DNA of 64,000 nt from Dugong dugon. Its lineage: Eukaryota > Chordata > Mammalia > Sirenia > Dugongidae. The translations under genes and the position numbers were made by a program. The stretch is taken from the NCBI GenBank assembly GCA_030035585.1, contig CM057477.1:58509447-58573446 (forward strand), in the 5' to 3' direction. The first letter of the stretch is position 1; each line of letters opens with the position of its first letter. Shown one piece after another: positions 21,937 to 32,107 of the stretch. The notes below the pieces were generated by a model. It was given only the letters and a program-made list of their open reading frames with translations. It had not been told where the DNA came from and ran no database searches.

Positions 21937-22360
21937 GTTGTTGATAGGAGCCGGTCGACTCAGCTAGAACTCATAATGACCCCATGTACAACAGAACGAA
22001 ACTTTGCCTGGTCCTGTGCCATTCCCATGATCATTGCTATGCTGGAGTCCATAGTTTCAATCACTGTGCCTTTTGAGTGCCTTCCAACCTAGGGGGCTCA
22101 TCTTCCAGCACTATCTCAGACAATATTGTGCTGTGATCCACAGGGTTTTCATTGGCTAATTTTCAGGAATAGATCACCAGGTGTTTTTTCCTAGTCTGTC
22201 TTAATCTGGAAGCCCCACTAAAACCTGTCTACCATGGGTGACCCTGCTGGTATTTGAAATATCAGTGGCATATCTTCCATCATCACAGCAGCATACAAGC
22301 CACCACAGTACGTCAAATTGACAGACGGACAGATGGATGGTGGATGCACTCCCCACTGCA
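21937..22360 (-). mobile_element. Internally deleted, non-autonomous RTE (5' end joined to 3' end)
   Basis: On the minus strand it begins with an RTE 5' leader (CCGTCTGTCAATTTGACG, GGTCACCCATGGTAGACAGG, AAGACAGACTAGGAAAA) and continues to GGAAGGCACTCAAAAG. It then jumps to the extreme RTE 3' end (GACCAGGCAAAGTTTCGTTC, TGTTGTACATGGGGTCATTA). Nearly the whole polyprotein is missing. Compare 49797-50497, which has a different joint. Confidence 0.8.
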
Positions 22361-22654
22361 TATTATTTTGATGCAAATTCTAAACACCTTAATATTTCAG
22401 CAATAAATATTTCACAAAGTAGCTCTAAAACGGGCTCTTTTGAAAACACAAACATCTAAACATCAATATTTCCTTCATACCAAATAGCCAATCAAATCTC
22501 CAATTGTCTTAAATATCATAAATGGTGGTAGTGGTGTATGGGTGGTTGGAGGGGATGTTTTGATAGTTTTTTTCATTGAATCAGAATTCAAATAAGTTCT
22601 TCACATTTCGATTGACTGTTATGTTTTCTAAGTTTCTTTTCATTCTTATGTCAC

Positions 22655-23222
22655 TGTCTTAGTTATCTAGATCTGCTATAATAGAAATACCACAAGTGGA
22701 TGAGCGTAACAAACAGGAATTTATTCTCTCATGGTTTAGGAGGCTAGAAGTCTGAATTCAGGGCACCAGTTCCAAGAGAAGGCTTTCTCTCTCCGTCAGC
22801 TCTAGGGGAAGGTCTTTGTAACCACTCTTCCCCTGGTCTAGGAGCTTCTCAGTTCGAGGACCCAGGTCCAAAGGACGTGCTCTGCTCCCAGCTCTTCTTT
22901 CTTAGTGGTAGCAAGTTCCCCTCTCTCTGTTCAATTTCTCTCCTTTTATGTCCTGTAAGATAAAAGGTGATGCAGGCCACACCCCAGGGAAACTCCCCTT
23001 ACATCAGATCAGGGCTGTGACCTAAGTAAGGGTGTTGCATCCCACCCTAATTCTCTTTAACGCAACCTAATCTTAACTCATTAACACAGGCAGAGATTAT
23101 AATTTATAATACACAGAACAATTTCATCAGATTATAAAATGGCGGACAACCACACAATACTGGGAATCATGCCCTAGTCAAGTTGAAATGTATTTTTGGG
23201 GGACATAATTCAATCCATGACA
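22655..23222 (-). mobile_element. MaLR-type solo LTR
   Basis: A 568-bp LTR read on the minus strand, starting TGTCATGGATTGAATTATGT and ending in ATAACTAAGACA, flanked by a 5-bp GTCAC/CTCAC duplication. The AATAAA signal and the GTTACGCTC stretch after it lie near the U5 side. It resembles mammalian MLT1/MST LTRs. No internal region or coding sequence is present. Confidence 0.82.
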
Positions 23223-24213
23223 CTCACCATCCATCTCTCTTTTTTTTTGCTTGCAATTATTTGCAGAAGAAATTAGGCTGTTTGTCCTGTACAGTTTCCC
23301 ACAGTCAGATTTTGCAAACTGTATTCTCACTGTATAATTAAAGTTTTCTTTTTTTCCTCTAAACTGGTAGTTGGATCTAGAAGCTTGATCAGATTTCAGT
23401 TTAATTTTTCTTGGCTCAGATATTTTCCATACATGATGCTGTGTTCTTTCATCAGAAGGCTCAAATGTCTCGTTGATTCTTTTTGCAATATTCGTAACTG
23501 TTGATACTCCATACCTACATCTATAAAAAGAAACTCCCCTTCATCTAATATTTGGTTGCTTAGTGATATAGTTCATGTAGGGAAAGCAGAACAAATATTT
23601 AATTCTTTCCCTTAATTATCAGTTTCAAATAACTAGTATCCCCATTAGCGACCAATTTTCTTCTTGTTAAGTATCATAATGAACCCATCGATTTAAACAT
23701 ATCATAAATGTTTTAATCCATTATAATTACTATTTTCATTGATGCTAAAACCGTCTCATGCTTGACTAGAAATTTTTTTTTGTTTTATTAAAGAAGAATA
23801 TGAGTTCATACTGACATTTACAATTCAAATTTAGTATTATAGAATTTTTACTTAACTTTTGTGATTTAACATTTGTATGTCTCTTATTTTACTCTAAATC
23901 TTGGCTTCTAATGACATTACCTTACTTATTTGATATTACACTAATACCTATCTATCTATCCCTTTCATCTGCATGCACCCACACACATTCTGAAAAGGCA
24001 GTAACAATACAGTAACTGAAAATAATTTAAGACTCATTGGTAGTTTTGTTGTTGTTTGCGTCTTAGGATATATCCCAAATGTCAGGAAATATAGTCTTAA
24101 AAATCACTTTAAAAAATTCTTCACTGTATAGTTATGCCACCAACTCGATAACATAATTAATTCAATTTATTTCAGTGTGCTTTCAATTTTTAGAGGTTAC
24201 TTATGTTCCCCCC

Positions 24214-24418
24214 AGGAGCCTCAGTAGTGCAGTGGTTAAGCTCTTGGCTGCTAACCAAAAGGTGGGTGATTCGAACCTACCAGCCGCTCCTCAGGAGAAA
24301 TACGTGGCAGTCTGCTTTTGTAAAGATTTACAGCCTTGGAACCCTATGAGGCAGTCTACTCTGTCCTATAGGGTTGCTGTGAGTCAGAATCAACAGCAAC
24401 GGGTTTTTGGTTTGGTTC
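24214..24418 (+). mobile_element. AfroSINE, full-length
   Basis: Head GGAGCCTCAGTAGTGCAGTG, middle GGAGAAATACGTGGCAGTCT, tail GGGTTGCTGTGAGTCAGAAT. Target repeat ATGTTCCC at 24203-24210 and 24419-24426. Confidence 0.93.
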
Positions 24419-24992
24419 ATGTTCCCTCATCTGTACTTAATTTTGCTTAATAATTGCTAAAACATTTACATGGTTTCAAAGTAAAAACTACAAAATGAAG
24501 TATATTTAGAAAATTCTAGCTTTCATCCCTGTCCCCTTCTTCACCCTGTAAGTAACCATTTTTATTAGTTTCTGCTTTATCTTTCCATTTTTTAAAATAT
24601 AACCAAATACATACATGTCATTTATATTCTTTCCCCTGTCTTGGCTGAAAGGTAGCATACTATTCATACCGTCCTGGCTCTTGCTTTTTCTTTTTCTTTT
24701 TTACTTAATATACATTAGAGATCATTCCACAGCTGTATACAGAGATCACACTACCTTCTAAATTTAAAAAAAATGTAAGAAAAAATAAATGTATTCAGTA
24801 TCAAAGGTCTAATTTGTAAAACTTTGTTTATGCCATTCAGCTTCATTGTTTAGATCAGAAAATGCAAAATAAATGTGGTATTCCTGATTGAAACAAGAAA
24901 AAACAAAAAAACAAACAAAAAAGTGTATCTGGTTTTTAAAAATATACAAGAAAGTGTCGGCCTTTCATTAAACGGATGGCAAAATCTCTAGT

Positions 24993-25271
24993 TGATGTTG
25001 TTAGTTGCCATTTAGTCAGTTCTGATTCATGGCAACCCTATGTAACAACACTGCCCGGTCCCATGCTATATCCTCACAATTTCTGTTATCTTTGAGTCCA
25101 CTGCTGAAGCCCACTGTGTCACTCCAACTCACGGATGGTTTCCCTTGTTTTTCCTGGCCCTCTACCAAACATGATGTCGTTTTCTAGTGATTGGTCCCTC
25201 CTGATGATGTGTTCAAAGTAAGCAAGATGAAGTCTCGCCATCCTCACTTCTAAGGAGCATTCTGGCTGTAA
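24993..25271 (-). mobile_element. RTE-clade LINE 3' fragment
   Basis: Minus-strand RTE tail: plus-strand TGTTGTTAGTTGCCATTTAG, ACACTGCCCGGTCCCATGC, GATTGGTCCCTCCTGATGAT, TAAGGAGCATTCTGGCTGTA. 5'-truncated. Confidence 0.88.
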
Positions 25272-25744
25272 ATCCAGAAGCTGTTAATACATATATTTTA
25301 CAACTTCTTCATTAGCTATGTGATCTAGCAACTATCTAAAATCTATCAATAACAAAGGACAGAAAGAGCTGACATTATACTAAGTTAGGGAAAAATTAAT
25401 TAAAGACATTTGGAATTATTATGAATTACTAAAAATTACGTTTGACCTTGTTAAAGCAGGCAGAGTTAAGTCTGAAAGAGGTGACAGATAAGAATGTCCA
25501 CATAGATAATGATTTTAAAAAAATGTTTAGCAGCTCAACTCTTTTTCCAAATGAAAACTTAGGTGGAGCTCCAACATATAAACAGATAAAAGTGGTATTT
25601 TATCACTGTACATTTATTTTATAGGTTTAAATTTACATCAAACTTCACATGAGGTAAATCAATGATAAAAATGAAACTTTTGATGAACATGAAAATTTAA
25701 AATTGGGGGTTATAGATGACAGCTGCAGTCTAATTAAGTCTCAA

Positions 25745-26052
25745 ATTCAAAAAATCATTAAATCTTTTTATTATTGAAAATTTCAGACAAAATCCAAATT
25801 ATGAGGAACAGTATAATGAATCCCCATGTACCCATTCTCAGCTTCAACAATTATCAACATATGGTCATTCTTCATCCAAACCCTTTCACTGTCCAAAGAA
25901 TTATCTGGAAGCAATCCAAGATATATTATTTTATCACTAAATATTTTAGCATGTGTATCCAGAAGATAAGGAATCTATTTTAAAAACATAAGCACAATGC
26001 TAATGTCATACCTAAAATATTAACAACAATGCTAGTATCAGACCTAAAATAT
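25745..26052 (+). repeat. Old L1 3'UTR-like segment with a local duplication
   Basis: Contains CCCCATGTACCCATTCTCAG and TTCAACAATTATCAACATAT, as at 20220. The block AACAATGCTAxTxTCAxACC plus TAAAATATTAAC is duplicated at about 25990-26052. Confidence 0.5.
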
Positions 26053-26178
26053 TAACCAAAAGGTGGTTGATCTGAACCCACCAGCCACTCCTTGAGAGAA
26101 AGATGTGGCAGTCTGCTTCTGTAAAGATTTACAGCCTTGAAAACCTTATGCGGCAGTTCTACTCTGTCCTATAGGATC
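26053..26178 (+). mobile_element. AfroSINE, truncated at both ends
   Basis: Begins inside the head at CCAAAAGGTGGTTGATCTGA and stops at CTGTCCTATAG, losing the RTE-like tail. No target duplication seen. Confidence 0.85.
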
Positions 26179-26964
26179 CACCCCTCTAGGACCCATCTCA
26201 TTCTTCCCCTAGAGTTTCTCAACTAGCGGCTGCCAGCACTATTCCCTCTTTAAAGGCACATGCAGGACCCCACCCACTCTGGACTAAGGAGGGCTACAGA
26301 ATTCTTTCCTTTCTCATGACATTGCTCAGACAAGGATGGAAGATTTAAACAAAGGCCCGGGTGGGAGATAAGAAAGAGGAAGGGAGAAGAAACATGCAAA
26401 TAGAAAACCTAGTTTTTAACACATGGCTTATTTTCTGAGCCCACTCCACACCAGTCCTATTTTCCAGGGAGGCGCCTGTCTGTATCTAGTTATCTGCTGT
26501 CTTCAAGTCTAAACCCAAGAGAGTGAAGCACTGAAAGGAAGAAGTAATTCCTTCTAGAGATCTGAGATCTGCTTTCCTAGTCTTAATTTCCTCTCTGAGG
26601 ACCAGAGTCTTTCCTGATGACTAATATCAGGAATGAACATACTTTCAAGGGAGACTCAGGCTCCCAACTTTCCTACAGAGAGTGTAGTCTACCCCTAGGG
26701 CTTCCAGAAGTTACATCAGAACACACTGCAAGAATTCCTCTAGTTCTACAAGAGATATGTGCATGCTGGTGGTCATTCTGTTACACAAAACACTAGATCA
26801 TAGTTAACAATAAAAACTTCTAATCAGAAGTTATCAATTTCCTTATTGATAAGGGAGAAAAAAGTCTACAGCACCAATTAACTTTAATTGGGTTGATCTG
26901 AACAATAAACGAGAAAATCCTCTGTAAAAAAGAGGACAATACAAAAATGGGATGCTGTTAGCCA

Positions 26965-27090
26965 ATGTTATCATTGGGGGCTCTGACACTTGGTGTGTGA
27001 CCTTGGGCAAGTCATTTAACTTAATCTAACTTGTTTTCTTTTTCTGTTTTGAAAATTAAATAATGTACTGTACATTAAAAAGAAAAAAAA
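26965..27090 (+). repeat. MIR SINE fragment
   Basis: Core CTCTGACACTTGGTGTGTGA followed by CCTTGGGCAAGTCATTTAAC is characteristic of MIR. Confidence 0.85.
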
Positions 27091-27194
27091 TCACATTAAA
27101 ATGATGCACTGAGAAGACGTTATTCATTTTTGTGGCATTCTTGCCAAAAACGTATTACCTCATTGCAATCATGAGAAAACATCAGACAACTAAA

Positions 27195-27575
27195 ACCGAG
27201 GGACATTCTCCCCACTACCTGACCAGTACTCTTCAAAACTGTCAAGGTTATGAGAGACAAGGAAAGACAAAGGAATTGTTACAGCCTGGGAGAGGCTAAG
27301 GACAAATAACACCTAAATGGAATGTGAGATTCTGGACAGAATCCTGGAATAGAAAAAGGACATTAATGTGAAACTGGTGAAATTCGAGTAAGAATTAGGT
27401 TTAGTTAATAATATTGTGACCAATGATAATTTCCTTTTCTTGAGACATGTACAATGGTTATGTAAGATATTACATTGGGGGAATCAGAGAGGTCTATAAG
27501 GGAACTCTTTGCACTATTTTAGCAACTTTTCTATAAGTCTAAAAATAATTCAAAATTAAAAGTTTTTTTAAAATG
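27195..27575 (+). mobile_element. Old L1 3' end
   Basis: Landmarks AATCCTGGAATAGAAAAAGG, CAATGGTTATGTAAGATATT and CTATAAGTCTAAAAATAATT are typical of an L1M 3'UTR. Ends in an A-rich tail. Confidence 0.65.
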
Positions 27576-27648
27576 ACCACAAAGCTTAGTATATAGTAAG
27601 CATTCAACAAATGATAGTTATTACTTTATCATTATTGTATTTACTACT

Positions 27649-27829
27649 AACAAAAAAGAACAAAAAACAAAAAAACAAACCCGTTGCCATCAGGTCAACT
27701 GGACTCATAGCGACCCTATAGGAGAGAGGAGAACTGCCCCACAGCGGTTCCAAGGAGTGGCTGGTGGATTCCAACTGCCAGCCTCTTGCTTAGCAGCCGA
27801 ACTCTTAACCACTGTGCCACCAGAGCTCC
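27649..27829 (-). mobile_element. AfroSINE, short form
   Basis: Minus-strand element from the A-rich tail through CCCGTTGCCATCAGGTCAAC to CACTGTGCCACCAGAGCTCC. Flanks ATTTACTACT (27639-27648) and ATTTATTACT (27830-27839). Confidence 0.93.
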
Positions 27830-28139
27830 ATTTATTACTACAGGTAATTGCAATTTATTCCGTTCCAAATCCGTCTTCTATTCCTTCCCCTGGCTACAGC
27901 TAGCCTATATCATAAGTTCCTGAAACACTGTTGCTGCTCTAGTTTTCCCAAATGCATAAGAAACAGAAACACACAGTCTTTTCAGTCTCTATTTTAGTGT
28001 ATCCTTGGCTAATTTATAAGATTGCATATTACTACCCACAAATAAAACCAGGCTCAGAGCTTTTACCGCTATGACAAAAATGTCAAACCAGTTTCTATCC
28101 CTTTGAGTCTTGGTCTATACCATAATGGTTTTCATCTTT

Positions 28140-28545
28140 TTATTATCTTTTTTTTGTCATCTTCCCAACTGACAATTTTTTTATTTCACACTGCAGTTAA
28201 CTGTTGACTAGAGATAGTAACCTTCTTGGTCATACTTATTAGGCACTTCTGTATTTTTCACTTATTACATGCCTATTCAAATTCTTTGCCCATTCAAATC
28301 CTTTGCCCAAATCTTTTGTGACTGATTTCTAAGAGCTCTCTATACATTATGGATATTTGCCCTTTATCTACCATGTATAGGTTGTAAATAGTTTTATACC
28401 CATCTGTCATTGTCCTTTTACTTTAATTACATTGTTTTTTGGCATAAAAAATTTTCAATATTTGTTACAAGGCAGGAATTTAACTTTCTTTCCCTCCTCC
28501 ACGAAATGGATATCTAGTCATTCTCCCTTTCCCCACTAATTCAAA
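28140..28545 (-). repeat. Old L1 ORF2/3' fragment
   Basis: Plus-strand CCTTTGCCCAAATCTTTTGT, AAGAGCTCTCTATACATTAT and TGTCATTGTCCTTTTACTTT are the reverse of an old L1 segment near the ORF2 end. Confidence 0.6.
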
Positions 28546-28704
28546 ATGTCACCTATATCATATAGTAAATTCTTGAAAGATCAGAATCTGTATCTAGACT
28601 TTATATACAGTTCCAATAATCCAACTTACTACTCTTCCACAAATGTTACATTTCTCTACCTACTGTAACTTCAAAATTTTTAATATTTGGTAGCATAAGT
28701 TATT

Positions 28705-28790
28705 CATTCAAAAAATTTTAATTGAATGTGTATTATGAACTAGGCACTGGGCTAGATACTGAGGTAAACTTGTGAACAAAGCAGCCACAA
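28705..28790 (-). repeat. L2 3' tail fragment
   Basis: ATTGAATGTGTATTATGAAC, TAGGCACTGGGCTAGATACT and GGTAAACTTGTGAACAAAGC match the reversed L2 3' end. Confidence 0.5.
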
Positions 28791-28794
28791 TATT

Positions 28795-28910
28795 CAACAC
28801 CATGATCTCAATGGACATCTCGCTGAATTGGCACAACACAGTTTATAAAGAAAGTGTTCTCCATTCTACTTTGGTGAGTAGCATCTGGGGTCTTAAAAGC
28901 CTGTGAGCAG
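28795..28910 (+). mobile_element. Older L1 3'UTR, left part (split by the full-length L1)
   Basis: Homologous to 3'UTR positions near 36200-36300 (GAATTGGCACAACACAGTTT, CATTCTACTTTGGTGAGTAG). Its continuation is at 36931-37545. The last bases, AAGCCTGTGAGCAG at 28897-28910, are the target-site duplication of the inserted L1. Confidence 0.85.
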
Positions 28911-30340
28911 GGAGACAGGGCCAAGATGGTGGAGTAGTCTGATGCTTCCAGTGGACCCTCTTACAACAAAGACCGGAACAAACAAGTGATTCAATTATAT
29001 ATGGCAATCTGGGAGCTGAACATCAAAGGTAGAGTTGAGGAACCGCACTGAGTGGCAAGGGGAGGGAAAGACAGTTTGGAAGCAGCGAGGAGGTGCCAGA
29101 CCTGACCCTGCGAGAGCCTGAGCCCTTTAGGCCTGAGCAGCTCATGGGTGAGTGGTGAGGCATGCAAACAGCCGTGAGAGGGAGCGCATTTTCCACACCA
29201 GGAGAGACCCAGCGCCAGAGAGTCTACACAGCCACCCAGAACCAGTGAAAAGCAGCCCTCGATCCGGCAAAAGTAAGTAATTTCATACAGCCTACCGCAC
29301 AGATCAAAAACACCTCCCTTAGGGGAAAACCTCTCTCCCATTCATCTCCTCGCCCCCTGCTCTGTACTGGGTCCCAGACGGGCTTCAGCAACTGCTGAGT
29401 TCCCTGGGCTGGAGGTAGGATCCTTCAAATGCCTGGAGCCATTCTCCTGGCCTCTGAGAGTGAACAAATTAACAAACGAGAAAAAATAAACTGCCAGCTC
29501 CCCTAAGCCAGGAACCCAGGGTAGGCACAGCTCCTTTCCCAAGGCACAGGCATAAGGGATCCACAGACTTTGAGTGCCTTTGCCCTTGCATAGACTTGTG
29601 TGGGCTCATCTTAACAGCGTAGGCCCTCATTACCGCAGTAGAACAGAGTATATACTGGAATTCTAACTTCAACTGTTTCAGCTGTGAAGTGGCAGGTTCT
29701 TGACATTTGACACTGCTCTGCCCATTAAGCTGGGTCTTCACCTACCCACATCAGGCGCCTAAGGACTGGTGGCTCTCCCCACGCCACCAACTCATCCGTA
29801 ATAGGGGCCCATGAATAAGAGGGGCCACCCAGTTCTTACAGCCAACCCTATTAGGTGCTCACAGTCCGGCTACAAAACCCACCCACATACGCGCTCTAGG
29901 GAACAGGGACATGCCTTTCGCCTGGACACTCGGGGTCAGCTGTCAACCCCCAGCCTTGCTCAGAGTGTGTCCCCTTGCTGCAGCCAGATGCCTGTGCCTA
30001 CACCAATCACCCACAACTGTCTAGGACTGTAAATGAGAGCCTACATGACACACTTGGTGGCTATCTACCTGGGCACCTGAGCTGAATCCATACAGGAGGA
30101 GTGGGCAGACTCCTGAGCTCACATACCTAGTAACAGATCTAACCACCTGGTGACAGGACATTAGAGCTTCAAAGGTGCCAATCATTAAACGACCTCATAT
30201 GAGCAGCCAGCCTATTTGATCATATCAAAATAAAACAAGAGGCTAGGACACAGTAAGAAAACATAAAATAAATAAATATAATAACTTATTGATAGCTCGG
30301 AGACAACAGTCAATTATCAAATCACATAAAGAAGCAATCC

Positions 30341-31700
30341 ATGATGGCTTCAGCAAGCACCCAAAATAAAGAATCCAGAAATTTTCCAGAGGAGGAAAAT
30401 TTCTTGGAATTACTAGAGGCAGAACACGTAAGATTAATATACAGAACTCTTCAACAAATTAGGAAGGTTGAGCAAAACACTGAACATGCAAGAGAGAAAA
30501 TTAAAAAGACTAGACAAGAGCATGACAAATTTAACAGGCTGCAAGAATCAACAGAGAGACAGCAATCAGAAATCTAGAAGATTAACAATAAAATTTCAGA
30601 ATTAGACAACTCAATGGAAAGTCATAGGAGCAGAACTGAAGCAAGAGAAGTCAGAATTAGTGAGACTGAAGATAAAGCACTTGACACAACTTATTTGAGG
30701 AAAAATGAGATAAAAGGATTTAAAAAATGAAGAAACCCTAAGAATAATTTGGGACTCTTGTCAAGAGAAATAACCTACAAGTGACTGGAGTAACAGAACA
30801 GAGGGGGATAACAGAAAATACAGAGAGAATTACTGAAGAATTTCTGGCAGAAAACTTCCCTGACATCATGAAAGCTGACAAGATATCTATCCAAGATGCT
30901 GATCAAACCCCACATAAGGTAAATCCCAAAAGAAAGTCACCAATACATATTATAATCAAACTTGGCAAAACCAAAGATAAAAAGAGGTTTTTTTTTTTTT
31001 GGCTTTAACAAAGAGAAATTTATTCTCTCACAGTCCAGTAGGCTACAAGTCCAAATTCAGGGCACCAGCTCCAAGGAAAGGCTTCAAGTTCAAAGTCAGG
31101 GCGTCAGCTCCAGGGGAAGGCTTTCTCTGTCAGCTCTGGAGGAAGGTCCATGTCGTCAATCTTCCCTTGGTCTGGGAGCTTCTCTGTGCAGGAACCTCAG
31201 GTCCAAAGGACACGCTCTGCTCCCAGCACTGTTTTCATGGTGGTATGAGGTTCCCAGTTCTCTGCTTGCTTCCCTTTCCTTTTATCTCTTGTAAGGTAAA
31301 AGGTAGTACCGGCCACATCCTAGGGAAACTCCCTTTACATTGGATCAGGGATGTGACCTGGGTAAGAGTGGTGTTACAATCCCACCCTAATCCTAAAAGA
31401 AAGAATTTTAAGAGCAGCTATGGATAAACAAAAAGTCATCTACAAAGGAGAGTCAATAAGAATAAGCTTGGACTACTCAGCAGAAACCATGCAGGCAAGA
31501 AGGCAATGGCAAGAAGGCAATGGGATAACATATAGAAAGCCTTGAAGGAAAAAAACTGCTAGACAAGAATTATATATCCAGCAAAACTGTCTCTCAAATA
31601 TGAAATTAGGGCATTCCCAGATAAACAGAAATTTAGGAAATTTGCAAAAACCAAACCAAAATTACAAGAAACACTAAAGAGAGTCCTCTGGTTAGAAAAT
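30341..31700 (+). pseudogene. L1 ORF1 relic (copy A), interrupted by an LTR-derived insertion
   Basis: ORF1p is the L1 RNA-binding trimer protein. The N-terminus (from ATG 30341, MMASASTQNKESRNFPEEEN) leads into a coiled-coil stretch, LYRTLQQIRKVEQ...HDKFNRLQESTERQQS, and stops after about 78 codons. The RNA-recognition and C-terminal domains are readable from about 30781 (GVTEQRGITENTERITEEFL, then ENFPDIMKADKISIQDADQT and NPKRKSPIHIIIKLGKTKDK). The reading frame is then cut by the poly-T and LTR insertion at 30988-31398. It resumes with the YKGESIRISLDYSAETMQAR-like segment after 31430. Not functional. Confidence 0.88.
30988..31398 (-). mobile_element. Retrotransposed MaLR-LTR transcript with poly(A), inside L1 ORF1
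   Basis: Homologous to the LTR at 22655-23222 (shared AGAAATTTATTCTCTCAC-type, TCAGGGCACCAGCTCCAAG-type and CCAAAGGACACGCTCTGCTC blocks). It starts with 13 Ts (30988-31000), which is a poly(A) tail on the minus strand. The AATAAA complement is at 31019-31024, 18 bases from the tail, as expected at an mRNA 3' end. The LTR sequence past the poly(A) site (U5) is absent, and the other end is truncated. Flanks TAAAAAGAGG and TAAAAGAAAG may be the target duplication. Confidence 0.8.
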
Positions 31701-32107
31701 CAGTAACATCAGATAACAAGTCAAGGCTAGAACACAAGATAACGCAACCAGATATCAACCCAGATAGGGAAGTCACAAAAATAAATCAAAGCTAAAACAC
31801 TGAAAATAGGGAAACAGATGTCAATATGTAAAAGATGACAACATTAAAACAAAAAAGAGGGACTTAAAAAAGGTAGACATAGATTTTTCATATGGAGAGG
31901 AAGTAAAGGGAATATAAAGAAATAAAAAACTAGTATAAACTTAGAAAAATCGGGGTAAATATAAGGTAACCACAAAGGAAACTAACAATCCTACAAGTCA
32001 AAATAAAAAACTAGAAAAACATAAAGACTCAGCAAACACAAAATCAACAACAATGAAAAAGATGAAAAGAAAATACATAAAGAAAAATACTGACCACAGA
32101 AAATTAA

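Larger units (their letters stand above)
21792..23780 (+). mobile_element. Second old L1M 3' region, split by an RTE derivative and an LTR
   Basis: Repeats the landmark order of 20185-21780 (GAGAAAATTTTAAACATATT, GGTAGTTGGATCTAGAAGCT, TTGATCAGATTTC). It is interrupted by 21937-22360 and 22655-23222. A tandem pair of related old L1 3' regions. Confidence 0.6.

Noticed and set aside
29811..30032. Open frame in the 5' part of L1 copy A
   Set aside because: Lies in the L1 5'UTR. L1s are known for antisense and ORF0-like frames, but nothing here matches one that I can recognise.
30962..31427. Long frames of 110-142 codons
   Set aside because: They run through the poly-T and LTR-derived insertion in reverse orientation to the LTR; not a gene.
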